This document shows, piece by piece, positions 7,814 to 15,406 of a stretch of 25,574 nt of DNA. The DNA comes from Collinsella aerofaciens. GTDB taxonomy: Bacteria; Actinomycetota; Coriobacteriia; Coriobacteriales; Coriobacteriaceae. The DNA is taken from assembly GCA_008671135.1 (NCBI GenBank), contig RQAP01000044.1, forward strand, positions 1 through 25,574, written 5' to 3'. How positions within the stretch are numbered: the stretch's first letter is position 1; each line of letters starts with the position of its first letter. The notes beneath the pieces were generated by a model. The model searched no databases. It was not told where the DNA came from and saw only the letters and a list, made by a program, of their open reading frames with translations. The position numbers were made by a program, and so were the translations under genes.

Positions 7814-8143
7814 ATGAGAGAAATTACTACTCCAGCTGATCTTAAATACGACGCCAAAGGATTGATCCCTTGCGTGGTTCAGCAGTATGACACCGGCGAG
7901 GTGCTTATGGTTGCTTGGATGAACGAGGAGTCGGTGGGATTGACGCTCAAGACCGGCACCACGTGGTTTTGGAGCCGCAGCCGCCAGGAGCTCTGGAATA
8001 AGGGCGCGACGAGCGGCAATATGCAAGAGATCAAGGAGCTCTGGGCCGACTGCGATAGCGATACGCTGCTGGTCAAGGTCGACTCGCCGGGTCCGGCCTG
8101 CCATACCGGCAACCGTACCTGCTTCTTTAAGAAACTCGCGTAG
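7814..8143 (+). CDS. hisI: Phosphoribosyl-AMP cyclohydrolase
   Basis: Opens the purine ring of phosphoribosyl-AMP, the third step of the pathway. The 109-residue protein has the family's metal signature: Asp79, Cys80, Asp81 and Asp83 in WADCDSDTLLVKV and Cys96 and Cys103 in GPACHTGNRTCFF, i.e. three magnesium-type aspartates and three zinc cysteines. It is the single-domain form; the pyrophosphohydrolase HisE is a separate gene 46 bases downstream. The ATG at 7814 is preferred over an in-frame ATG at 7745, because the extra residues would come from the palindromic spacer and have no family counterpart; GGGG at 7803-7806 can serve as ribosome site. Confidence 0.94.
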   Translation: MREITTPADLKYDAKGLIPCVVQQYDTGEVLMVAWMNEESVGLTLKTGTTWFWSRSRQELWNKGATSGNMQEIKELWADCDSDTLLVKVDSPGPACHTGNRTCFFKKLA

Positions 8144-8189
8144 GGCGGGCGCTCGATTAGACGCTCGGCCAACCAGAAAGGATTGAACT

Positions 8190-8507
8190 ATGGGTGTGCG
8201 CACCGCAAACGTTCAGGATGGAAATATCGGTGAGACGCTGACGGGGCTCGCCGAGGTGATTCACGGCCGTCGCGACGCATCGCCGCAGGAGAGCTATACC
8301 GCTCGCCTGCTGACCGACGTCGAGGACGAGCTGCTCAAGAAGCTTGCCGAGGAGGCGAGCGAGGTGATCATGGCCTGCAAGGATAACGATCACGATCACA
8401 TCCGCTACGAGGCTGGCGACCTGGTCTACCACTTGCTCGTGACGCTTGAGCGCTACGGCATTACCCTCGACGAGCTGGCCGGCGAACTCAACGCCCGCCG
8501 CCACTAG
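8190..8507 (+). CDS. hisE: Phosphoribosyl-ATP pyrophosphohydrolase
   Basis: Removes pyrophosphate from phosphoribosyl-ATP, the second pathway step. The 105-residue all-alpha protein carries the MazG-like acidic signature: KLAEEASEVIMA followed by YEAGDLVYHLLV, whose Glu and Asp residues bind magnesium. AAAGGA precedes the ATG at 8190. It is the last plus-strand gene of the cluster. A palindromic repeat follows at 8547-8615, then the convergent phosphatase gene. Confidence 0.93.
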   Translation: MGVRTANVQDGNIGETLTGLAEVIHGRRDASPQESYTARLLTDVEDELLKKLAEEASEVIMACKDNDHDHIRYEAGDLVYHLLVTLERYGITLDELAGELNARRH

Positions 8508-8546
8508 TCGTTTGGGACAGTCTTTGTTGGTGTAACGGGGTCATGG

Positions 8547-8615
8547 AAGTTGCGGTGAAATAGGGACTGTTTAAGCGCTTCATCAGGCAAAACAATCCCT
8601 ATTCCACCGCAACTT
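8547..8615. repeat. Palindromic repeat, copy 1 (GCGGTGAAATAG family)
   Basis: The left arm starts AAGTTGCGGTGAAATAGGGA at 8547 and the right arm ends CTATTCCACCGCAACTT at 8615; the 26-base arms pair except for an A-C mismatch and one inner mismatch. The loop is AGCGCTTCATCAGGCAA-like. A second member at 15263-15331 shares the outer arm and the same A-C mismatch. It lies between convergent genes (hisE and hisK) and could form the end of both transcripts. Confidence 0.8.
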
Positions 8616-8627
8616 ATGAAGGGATGG

Positions 8628-9539
8628 TTAGGCGAGGGGCGTGGACTCCCATTCTCCGGTGAGGTGGGGGATGCCGAAGGTTCGGTAGCCGCAGTCGTAG
8701 GCGTGTGCCTGGGCTTCACGGATGTTCCAGCAGATGTCGCAGGCGCGGTGTGCGTCCGAGCCAAAAGTGATCGGCACCTCGGCGTGGGCAAAGCAACGCA
8801 GCAATCCGGTCGCGGGATAGTAGTCGTCGAGGCCCTTGCGCGGTGCGGCGGTCGAGACCTCAACGCGGCGGCCCGTATCGTGCGCGCACTCGGCCATCTG
8901 CTGCCAAAACGGTGCGGGGTCAAAGTCGGGCGCAAAGCCTTCCTTCGAAAAGCGCATGACCAGGTCGGGGTGAGCCATCACATCAAAGTTGAGCGGGCTC
9001 TCGCAGGCGCGGCACCAGTCATCGACATAGCGCTCCCACACGCCGCGCACGCCTAAGTTTTCCCAAACATGCAGATTGGCGTCATCGTCGATCCAGCCGC
9101 AGCGCGAATTGGGCGTATCGGGACGAGCGACGTCCTCCGTCCCCGCCGTGCCCGCAGCACCTGCCGCAATATCGCCTGGGTTACCAATCCAATGCACACT
9201 GCCCAGGCGCACGACGGCGCCCTGGGACCAGCGCTCGACCAAAGGCTCGCAGCCCTCGTACCAATCGCATTCAAAGCCATAGATAAGCTCGAGCTCCGGC
9301 GCGATCTGCGCGGCAAGCTTGCGGGCATCCTCAAAAGCCAGATGATGTGCCGGCAGGTCGCCCTCAGTAACCTGCACTTCGCAGTTGGCATCCATGCTGG
9401 CGGGCAGGGTGAGATGGTCGGTCGAGACCATGACGCGGCAGCCGGCCGCAGCAGCGGCACGGACGTTGTCCTCAAACGAGGCATGCCCGTCCGAAAACGA
9501 GGTGTGGGTATGGCAATCGACCAGCGGGCACATGGGCAT
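8628..9539 (-). CDS. hisK: Histidinol-phosphatase, PHP family (HisK type)
   Basis: Dephosphorylates histidinol phosphate to histidinol, the step between HisC and HisD. Metal-site motifs of the PHP family appear in order: DCHTHTSFSDG (His10, His12), STDHLTLP, GFECDWYEG, LGSVHWIG, MAHPDL, VEVSTAAPRKG, and ITFGSDAH near the C-terminus. At 303 residues it is a little longer than typical HisK (about 260-280), the extra sequence being an Ala/Gly/Thr-rich insert around GDIAAGAAGTAGTEDVARPD. The ATG at 9539 has AAAGGAG five bases upstream; a second ATG two codons later is less well spaced. As HisB here lacks a phosphatase domain and no HAD/inositol-type phosphatase is near, this gene completes the pathway although it lies convergent to the operon. 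Confidence 0.88.
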   Translation of the reverse strand: MPMCPLVDCHTHTSFSDGHASFEDNVRAAAAAGCRVMVSTDHLTLPASMDANCEVQVTEGDLPAHHLAFEDARKLAAQIAPELELIYGFECDWYEGCEPLVERWSQGAVVRLGSVHWIGNPGDIAAGAAGTAGTEDVARPDTPNSRCGWIDDDANLHVWENLGVRGVWERYVDDWCRACESPLNFDVMAHPDLVMRFSKEGFAPDFDPAPFWQQMAECAHDTGRRVEVSTAAPRKGLDDYYPATGLLRCFAHAEVPITFGSDAHRACDICWNIREAQAHAYDCGYRTFGIPHLTGEWESTPLA

Positions 9540-9667
9540 AGCGGCTCCTTTGCGTCAAGCGAATCCGCTTCATTGTAATGGCGCAGCTCTCAACACGCCG
9601 GGCACGCCGGGGATCGAAATCGATTGGAAAGGTTGCGCGGCGCGTGGTGCGGCCTCGCTTGCTCTCA

Positions 9668-9732
9668 AAACGTGTACGTCAGCCTCCAAAACCGACAAAT
9701 AATGACATGTTTGGAGGCTGACGTACACGTTT
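9668..9732. repeat. 23-bp perfect inverted repeat between divergent genes
   Basis: The arm at 9668-9690 (beginning AAACGTGTACGTCAGCC) is exactly complementary to 9710-9732, with a 19-base AT-rich loop. It lies in the 299-base spacer between divergent hisK and the LarC-like gene; nothing else was recognised in that spacer. There is no T-tract. It could be a dispersed palindromic element or a cruciform/operator-like site. Confidence 0.8.
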
Positions 9733-9838
9733 GGATGGGGGCGAGGGCGGCGACGGACGAAAGTCACGCTTGTGCCACGTCCGATGTGCTAGCGTTTGGA
9801 TGAACAAAACGAGCCCGCGCGGAAAGGAGCCGGACCGT

Positions 9839-10324
9839 ATGCCATGCGATAGCACATCCCCGCTGTCCCGCGAGACCGATGCGCCCGAAACCATCGTCAA
9901 GCTGGAATGCGACATCGACGACGCGTCGCCTGAGGTGCTCGCCTACGCCGCCGACCGCCTGCGCGAGGCGGGTGCGCGCGAGGTGCACTGGCTGCCCCTC
10001 TATTGTAAGAAAGGCCGCCCCGGCTGGCAGCTACAGGTAATCTGCACCTACGAGGATATCGAGCGCCTGCAGACGATCATCTTCTTGGAAACCACGACCA
10101 ACGGCATTCGTCGCCAGGTTATGGAGCGCGTTTGCCTACCACGCCGCTTTGAGCGCGTAACGACGCCATGGGGCGAGGTGTTCGTCAAGGTGGCCACCCT
10201 GCCCGACGGCAGCGAGCGTGCAGCGCCCGAGTACGAGGACTGCGCCCGCCTTGCCCGCGAGCACGGTGTGCCGCTCCAGCGCGTGATGCAGGCGGCCCAG
10301 AGCGCGGCACTGCGATTTGAATAG
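9839..10324 (+). CDS. Stand-alone LarC C-terminal domain protein (LarC2-like)
   Basis: The 161-residue product matches the C-terminal half of LarC (the DUF111 family), the CTP-dependent nickel insertase that matures the nickel-pincer cofactor of lactate racemase. Visible family segments are KLECDIDDASPEVLAYAADRL, LPLYCKKGRPGWQL, ETTTNGIRR, and PEYEDCARLAREHGVPL. The N-terminal LarC1 half is missing: the sequence upstream is a palindrome and then hisK on the other strand. In some lactobacilli larC is split into larC1 and larC2 joined by a ribosomal frameshift; here no larC1 can be joined. No larA, larB or larE is in the window. AAAGGAG before the ATG at 9839 supports a true start rather than a gene fragment. 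Function is uncertain. Confidence 0.78.
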   Translation: MPCDSTSPLSRETDAPETIVKLECDIDDASPEVLAYAADRLREAGAREVHWLPLYCKKGRPGWQLQVICTYEDIERLQTIIFLETTTNGIRRQVMERVCLPRRFERVTTPWGEVFVKVATLPDGSERAAPEYEDCARLAREHGVPLQRVMQAAQSAALRFE

Positions 10325-10381
10325 CGCGGCCGGCGACATCCCGTGCCCAGCCGCATTAACCCCATCCCGAAAGGATCCCCC

Positions 10382-10930
10382 ATGAAATACCTCATCGCTT
10401 CTGACATCCACGGCTCGGCATACTGGGCCGAGCGCCTGGTCGCCGCCATCGAATCCCAGCAGCCCGACCGCATCGTCCTGCTGGGCGACCTGCTCTACCA
10501 CGGTCCGCGCAACGACCTGCCGCGCGATTACGCCCCCAAGCGCGTAATCCCGCTGCTCAACGCCCTGGCCGACCACATCATCGCGGTACGCGGCAACTGC
10601 GATGCTGAGGTCGACCAGATGGTGCTTGACTTCCCCGTCATGGCCGACTACGCCACGCTGTTCGACGAGACCGGCCGCGAGCTGTTCCTGACGCACGGCC
10701 ATGTCTTTGGCGCCGGCATGCACAACAGCGTCGACCACGCGCCCGCGCTGCCCGAGGGCTCCGCGCTCGTCTACGGTCATACGCACATCAAGGTTAACGA
10801 GGCAAGCGAGGCGCACCCGGGCCTGTGGCTTTTCAACCCCGGCAGCGTGAGCATCCCCAAGGACGGCACGCACAGCTACGGCATCTACGAGGGCGGTGCG
10901 TTCCGCCACGTGATCCTGGAGGAGGAATAA
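10382..10930 (+). CDS. yfcE: YfcE-like metallophosphoesterase
   Basis: A 182-residue calcineurin-like phosphoesterase of the YfcE/MJ0936 group, which hydrolyses phosphodiesters with a two-metal centre. Motifs in order: ASDIHG (Asp8, His10), LLGDLLYHGPRND, VRGNCDAEVDQ, LTHGH, and YGHTHI, followed by FNPGSVSIPKDG typical of this subfamily. Its physiological substrate is not known for the family. An AAAGGA site precedes the ATG at 10382. It sits 57 bases after the LarC-like gene and two bases before mazG, so the three are probably co-transcribed. Confidence 0.88.
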   Translation: MKYLIASDIHGSAYWAERLVAAIESQQPDRIVLLGDLLYHGPRNDLPRDYAPKRVIPLLNALADHIIAVRGNCDAEVDQMVLDFPVMADYATLFDETGRELFLTHGHVFGAGMHNSVDHAPALPEGSALVYGHTHIKVNEASEAHPGLWLFNPGSVSIPKDGTHSYGIYEGGAFRHVILEEE

Positions 10931-10932
10931 CC

Positions 10933-11793
10933 ATGGCGCAGCACATGGCTCAGCAAAATGCCGAGGGCTCGCGCGATCTGTCCGCGCTGGTAGACGCGTC
11001 GGCCGAGCTGCAGCATCTGGTGCAGACCATCTGGCGCCTGCGTCAGCCCGATGGCTGCCCGTGGGACCGTGAGCAGACGCACCGCAGCATCGGCAAGAAC
11101 ATGATCGAGGAGGCCTACGAGGCACTCGACTGCATCGAGGCGGACGACGCGGTTCACCTACGCGAGGAGCTGGGCGACGTGCTCATGCAGGTCGTGCTGC
11201 ATGCGCAGATTGCTGCTGACGCCGGCGAGTTTACACTGGCCGACGTGGCACGCGATATCGACGCCAAGCTCATCCGCCGTCATCCGCACGTGTTTGGCGA
11301 TGTAGATGCCGACAGCTCCGACGAGGTACTCAAGATTTGGGACGAGGTCAAGCTTGCCGAGAGGGCTGCCAAGGACAAGGCCGTGGCGGCGGGCGAGGCC
11401 GCGCCTGAGGGTCTGCTCGACGGCGTGCCCACGCATCTGCCGGCGCTGATGCAGGCGCAGAAGGTGTCGCGCAAGGCGGCTGCCGTGGGCTTTGAGTGGG
11501 AGACGGTCCAGGACGTGTGGGACGAGGTCGCCGAGGAACGTGCCGAGTTTGAGGCCGAGGCCCCTGGCTCGCCCGAGCGCGAGATGGAGTTTGGCGACCT
11601 GCTCTTTGCCCTGGTCAACGTCGCGCGCAAGGAGGGGATTGACGCCGAGAGCGCCCTTCGTGCCAGCACAGCAAAGTTCCGCCGCCGCTGGGCCGCGATG
11701 GAGCAGATGGCGGCCGATGCCCACGTGGATCTTGCCGAGCTTTCGACCCACGGCCTCAACGACCTGTGGGATGCCGCCAAGGCAGAGGAGTGA
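10933..11793 (+). CDS. mazG: MazG nucleoside triphosphate pyrophosphohydrolase
   Basis: House-cleaning enzyme that hydrolyses (d)NTPs to monophosphates plus pyrophosphate. Two MazG domains are visible in 286 residues: the first with CPWDREQTHRSI, Glu59-Glu60 in MIEEAYE and EELGDVLMQ around residues 78-85; the second with VGFEW, the acidic EEVAEERAEFEAE-like stretch and EFGDLLFALVNVAR. This two-domain layout is the usual full-length bacterial form. The ATG at 10933 overlaps the tail of the phosphoesterase ribosome region (GGAGGAATAACC), showing tight coupling. A strong terminator follows at once. Confidence 0.9.
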   Translation: MAQHMAQQNAEGSRDLSALVDASAELQHLVQTIWRLRQPDGCPWDREQTHRSIGKNMIEEAYEALDCIEADDAVHLREELGDVLMQVVLHAQIAADAGEFTLADVARDIDAKLIRRHPHVFGDVDADSSDEVLKIWDEVKLAERAAKDKAVAAGEAAPEGLLDGVPTHLPALMQAQKVSRKAAAVGFEWETVQDVWDEVAEERAEFEAEAPGSPEREMEFGDLLFALVNVARKEGIDAESALRASTAKFRRRWAAMEQMAADAHVDLAELSTHGLNDLWDAAKAEE

Positions 11794-11799
11794 GACTGC

Positions 11800-11844
11800 G
11801 GGAGCGACGGGACGCACTTGTCCCATCGCTCCCATTATTTTTTT
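11800..11844 (+). terminator. Rho-independent terminator after mazG
   Basis: A 14-base stem with one mismatch (GGGAGCGACGGGAC with GTCCCATCGCTCCC) around the loop GCACTT is followed by ATTATTTTTTT. It starts seven bases after the mazG stop and closes the larC-like/yfcE/mazG transcript. Confidence 0.93.
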
Positions 11845-11851
11845 AAAAAGA

Positions 11852-11907
11852 TTGTATCCCTTGGCTAACTTAGGGCATAATGCAAAAAGTGCGACAAGGC
11901 TAACTTA
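11852..11907 (+). promoter_or_regulatory. Probable eno promoter with a direct repeat
   Basis: A -35-like TTGTAT (11852-11857) and -10 CATAAT (11876-11881) are 18 bases apart, about 100 bases before the eno start. The ten-base sequence GGCTAACTTA occurs at 11863-11872 and again at 11898-11907, a 35-base period that brackets the -10 and the expected start of transcription, as an operator pair might. The region is AT-rich compared with its surroundings. Confidence 0.45.
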
Positions 11908-11983
11908 TGAACCTGCGCGCCGCTGCAGCATGCAAGCCGTGTCGCCAAGCATTCAACCCGTTTCCAAGTGAGAGGGAGACAAC

Positions 11984-13273
11984 ATGAGCGATATTTTGGA
12001 CGTCTACGGTCGCGAGGTGCTCGACAGCCGCGGCAATCCCACCGTCGAGGTCGAGGTCGTGCTCGAGGACGGCAGCTTTGGCCGCGCAATGGTGCCTTCG
12101 GGTGCTTCGACCGGCGCCTTTGAGGCCTGCGAGCTGCGCGACGGGGACAAGGGCCGCTACCTGGGCAAGGGCGTCTCGCAGGCCGTCGAGCACGTCAACA
12201 ACGAGTGCGCTAACGCCGTCGTGGGCCTCGACGCCTTCGACCAGCGTGCCGTCGATGCCGCGCTGATTGCCGCGGACGGTACCCCCAACAAGACCAAGCT
12301 CGGTGCCAACGCCATCCTGGGCGTGTCGCTGGCCGTCGCCCGCGCCGCTGCCGAGTCGTCGGGCCTGTCGCTGTACCAGTACCTGGGCGGCGTCAACGCT
12401 CATCTGCTGCCCACACCTATGATGAACATCCTCAACGGCGGCGTGCATGCCGACAATAACGTCGACTTCCAGGAGTTTATGATCATGCCGGTGGGCGCCC
12501 CGAGCTTTGCCGAGGGCCTGCGCTGGTGCGCCGAGGTCTACCACACCCTCAAGGGCGTGCTGCACGAGGCCGGCCTGGGCGGCGGCGTGGGCGATGAGGG
12601 CGGCTTTGCCCCCAACCTCAAGACCAATGCCGAGCCGTTCGAGTACATCACCAAGGCCGTCGAGAAGGCTGGCTTTAAGCCCGGCGTCGACTTCATGTAC
12701 GCCATGGACCCGGCCTCGACCGAGTTCTACAACGCCGAGACCGGCATGTACGAGCTCAAGGGCGAGGGCGTTGAGTATACGAGCGCTCAGATGGTCGATT
12801 ACTGGGAGAAGCTCGTCGACACCTATCCCATCATCTCCATCGAGGACGGCATGGCCGAGGAGGACTGGGACGGCTGGGTCGAGCTCACCCGTCGCATTGG
12901 CAACAAGGTGCAGCTGGTGGGCGACGACCTGTTCGTCACCAACACCGAGCGCCTCAAGAAGGGCATCGAGCTGGGTGCCGCCAACGCGATCCTGGTCAAG
13001 GTCAACCAGATCGGCACGCTTACCGAGTCGCTCGAGGCCATCGAGACCGCCAAGGAGGCCGGTTACGCCTGCATCGTGAGTCACCGCTCCGGCGAGACCG
13101 AGGACTCCACGATCGCCGACCTGGTCGTGGGCGTCAACGCCGGCCAGATCAAGTCGGGCGCCCCGTGCCGCAGCGACCGTATCGCCAAGTACAACCAGCT
13201 CATCCGCATCGAGGACGAGCTCGAGGGCAGCGCGCGTTACGCCGGCAAGGCCGCGTTCTACAACATTCGCTAA
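11984..13273 (+). CDS. eno: Enolase
   Basis: Converts 2-phosphoglycerate to phosphoenolpyruvate in glycolysis; cytosolic, magnesium dependent. The 429 residues match bacterial enolase end to end: YGREVLDSRGNPTVEVEV at the N-terminus, NVDFQEFMIMPVGA, GDEGGFAPNL, SIEDGMAEEDWDGW, GDDLFVTN, and the signature LVKVNQIGTL (Lys339), SHRSGETED (His367-Arg368-Ser369) and Lys390 in AGQIKSG. Its ribosome site GAGGGAG precedes the ATG at 11984. Its own promoter region and a terminator on each side suggest independent, probably strong expression; codons are strongly biased to C-ending forms. The following genes (septum protein, Ppx) keep the actinobacterial eno neighbourhood. Confidence 0.98.
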   Translation: MSDILDVYGREVLDSRGNPTVEVEVVLEDGSFGRAMVPSGASTGAFEACELRDGDKGRYLGKGVSQAVEHVNNECANAVVGLDAFDQRAVDAALIAADGTPNKTKLGANAILGVSLAVARAAAESSGLSLYQYLGGVNAHLLPTPMMNILNGGVHADNNVDFQEFMIMPVGAPSFAEGLRWCAEVYHTLKGVLHEAGLGGGVGDEGGFAPNLKTNAEPFEYITKAVEKAGFKPGVDFMYAMDPASTEFYNAETGMYELKGEGVEYTSAQMVDYWEKLVDTYPIISIEDGMAEEDWDGWVELTRRIGNKVQLVGDDLFVTNTERLKKGIELGAANAILVKVNQIGTLTESLEAIETAKEAGYACIVSHRSGETEDSTIADLVVGVNAGQIKSGAPCRSDRIAKYNQLIRIEDELEGSARYAGKAAFYNIR

Positions 13274-13343
13274 ACGGGCGAATTTGGCGAGGGGGGCTGA
13301 CTCGGTTCCTCCCCGCCTTGACTGGATGCCGCAAAGAACTATG

Positions 13344-13376
13344 GGCGCTGGGCCATACGGCTCAGCGCCTTTTTTA
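13344..13376 (+). terminator. Rho-independent terminator after eno
   Basis: GGCGCTGGGCC pairs with GGCTCAGCGCC (one mismatch) around a short loop at 13344-13369, followed by six T's. It lies about 70 bases after the eno stop. Confidence 0.9.
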
Positions 13377-13466
13377 TGTCGAGCAAAGGCTGGCGAAGGC
13401 GATGCGGGCGCTCGTGCTATAACTAAAGGACTTAGCGCAAACAAACCTCAACCGCACAAGGCGCAC

Positions 13467-14228
13467 ATGGATCAGATTTACGACAACAGGTACTATTCCG
13501 CCGGTTCGCGCGAGCCGTCGCCTCGTCGTGCGCGTACCGCGCAGCTTGGCGGGTCTGGTTATGCTGGTGCTGATCGCTCCAGGTATAGCTCGCCGGCGAC
13601 TTCGCATCCCAATGTTCAGCCAAATAGTTCCTCGGATAGTCCGGTGCGCCCATCGCGTTCCGCGCATGCGTCGCGCCCTTCGACCCAGGCGTCCGACAAG
13701 CCGCGCCGTCCCTCAAGCCGTCTTTCGGGTTCGGACTTTATGCACTACGCCAACGACAACGCGGTGATCAAGGCAATCTACGACTTTACCCACGGTCCCC
13801 AGCGAGGGCTATTCATCGGCATTGTCGTTGCCCTGGTGCTCGTGAGCCTGTATTTCCCCGTGCGCGACCTGTATGTGGCAAAGCGTTCGAGCGATATCTT
13901 GGCCAAGCAGGTCGAGATTCGTCAGCAATACAATGATGAGCTGCAAAAAAGCGCCGACAAGCTGCTCTCGGAGGAGGGTATCAAGGACGCGGCATCCGAG
14001 GACTTGGGCCTGGTGATGCCCGGCGAGAAGAGGATTGAAGTGCAGGGCCTGGACGACGATTCGGATTCGTCTTCGAGCAAGAAGTCGTCGAACGCCAAGA
14101 AGGCCAGCGAAGTTGCCAAGGAAATCGAAGAAGTCGGTAAGGACGCCCCGTGGTACATCCAGGCGCTCGACATGCTGTTTGGGTTTAACGGTGTCGAGGG
14201 CCAGACGGTCGTGTCCAACGGCAAATAG
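13467..14228 (+). CDS. FtsB/DivIC-like septum formation initiator protein
   Basis: A 253-residue bitopic membrane protein. About 95 N-terminal residues are rich in Ser, Pro and Arg and probably disordered and cytoplasmic; one transmembrane helix (about 114-136, GLFIGIVVALVLVSLYFPVR) is followed by a heptad-like coiled coil (about 140-170) and the short segment SEDLGLVMPGEKRI typical of FtsB/DivIC. The family bridges FtsL and FtsQ in the divisome. The gene order eno - ftsB/divIC - ppx is conserved in actinobacteria, supporting the call. The C-terminal part (acidic/Ser-Lys stretch then WYIQALDMLFGF) is not a recognised domain. The start at 13467 has only AAGGCG as ribosome site; an in-frame extension to 13284 crosses the eno terminator and is rejected. 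Confidence 0.78.
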   Translation: MDQIYDNRYYSAGSREPSPRRARTAQLGGSGYAGADRSRYSSPATSHPNVQPNSSSDSPVRPSRSAHASRPSTQASDKPRRPSSRLSGSDFMHYANDNAVIKAIYDFTHGPQRGLFIGIVVALVLVSLYFPVRDLYVAKRSSDILAKQVEIRQQYNDELQKSADKLLSEEGIKDAASEDLGLVMPGEKRIEVQGLDDDSDSSSSKKSSNAKKASEVAKEIEEVGKDAPWYIQALDMLFGFNGVEGQTVVSNGK

Positions 14229-14248
14229 CGCCCGGAGGGGAGCCTGCA

Positions 14249-15250
14249 ATGGCAGATTGCAAACGCTATAAGGTAGCCGCGATCGACCTGGGAACGGTGT
14301 CGTCGCGACTGGTGTTGGCCCAGGTCGAGGGCGGGGCGATCGTGGAATCGTCCAAGCATACCGAGATTACCGATCTGGGCGAGGGCGTCGACGCGACAGG
14401 TCGCTTTTGCGAGGCGGCTGTCGAGCGCGTGCTCGCTGCGTGCCGGATGTTTGTGGACGAGGCCCGTGCCTTTGGAGCCGTGTGCATCTGCACCACGTGC
14501 ACGAGCGCCGCGCGCGATGCGTCCAATGCCGCCCTGCTGCTGGACGGCCTGCGTGAGCTGGGGCTCGAACCGCAGGTGATTCCGGGCGAGGTCGAGGCAC
14601 GCCTGACGTTTTTTGGCGTGGCGCACGACTTTGCCGGCGAGCGCATTATTGTTGCCGATTCGGGTGGCGGATCCACGGAGCTCGCGACGGGCGTCTATGC
14701 GCCGGAGCGTGGCGTCTTTGCGCTAGAAGGGACGCGCTCGCTGGACATTGGCTGCCGCCGTGTGACGGAGCGGTTTTTCTCGGCGCTGCCGCCTGCGGAC
14801 GGCGAGCTTGCTGCCGCTGCCGCATGGGCAAACGAGCAGTTTGCGGGCTACTTTGAGAGTCTGCCTGTCGACTTTGAGCGCGCCGAACGCTTGGTCGCAG
14901 TGGGCGGCACGGTGACTACGCTGGTGGCTCTGGTCCACGAGCTGGAGCCGTATGATTCGAGCTTCGTGCACCTGCGCGAGCTTTCGATGGAACAGATTTC
15001 GGCTGCTATCGAGCACATGTCTGTGTTGGACGCGGACGGCATCGCCGCGCTACCGGGTGTGCAGCCCAAACGCGCGGGCGTGATCTTGGCTGGCGCCGTG
15101 GTGATTCGCGAGCTCATGCGTGCCAGCGGCTATAAGACGCTCACCGTAAGCGAGAATAGCCTACTCGCCGGTATGGCCGCCACCATCAACGAGACTCTTG
15201 ACGGTGCAACCCCCACCATCGCCTGGACCCCGAGTCTGAGCGCCCTTTAA
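14249..15250 (+). CDS. ppx: Ppx/GppA family phosphatase
   Basis: Exopolyphosphatase/guanosine pentaphosphate phosphatase family, ASKHA fold, removing phosphate from polyphosphate or pppGpp. The 333 residues form the single Ppx/GppA core without the C-terminal HD-like extension of E. coli Ppx. Motifs: AAIDLGTVSSRLVL (phosphate 1), CTTCTSAARDASN, the probable catalytic Glu in IPGEVEARL, VADSGGGSTEL (phosphate 2), and VAVGGTVTTLVAL (adenosine-side). The usual DIGTNS is DLGTVS here. The ribosome site is GGAGGGGAG. It lies 20 bases after the septum protein gene and is likely co-transcribed with it. Ppx versus GppA activity cannot be told from sequence. Confidence 0.85.
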   Translation: MADCKRYKVAAIDLGTVSSRLVLAQVEGGAIVESSKHTEITDLGEGVDATGRFCEAAVERVLAACRMFVDEARAFGAVCICTTCTSAARDASNAALLLDGLRELGLEPQVIPGEVEARLTFFGVAHDFAGERIIVADSGGGSTELATGVYAPERGVFALEGTRSLDIGCRRVTERFFSALPPADGELAAAAAWANEQFAGYFESLPVDFERAERLVAVGGTVTTLVALVHELEPYDSSFVHLRELSMEQISAAIEHMSVLDADGIAALPGVQPKRAGVILAGAVVIRELMRASGYKTLTVSENSLLAGMAATINETLDGATPTIAWTPSLSAL

Positions 15251-15262
15251 CCGTCTCCCTCT

Positions 15263-15331
15263 GAGTCGCGGTGAAATAGTTCCTAAATGGGCCGGTAAAC
15301 GGCCAAAACAGGAACTATTCCACCGCAACTT
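15263..15331. repeat. Palindromic repeat, copy 2 (GCGGTGAAATAG family)
   Basis: Arms GAGTCGCGGTGAAATAGTTC (from 15263) and GGAACTATTCCACCGCAACT (from 15311) pair over 21 bases with the same A-C mismatch as the copy at 8547-8615. The loop holds a smaller hairpin, GGCCG with CGGCC. It begins 12 bases after the ppx stop. Confidence 0.8.
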
Positions 15332-15406
15332 CTAAGGGACCGAAGCTGTCTTTTTAGCCCGTCCTAAATTAGTTGACTTTCTGAAGCGCGGAGCGGTGGG
15401 ACGTCT

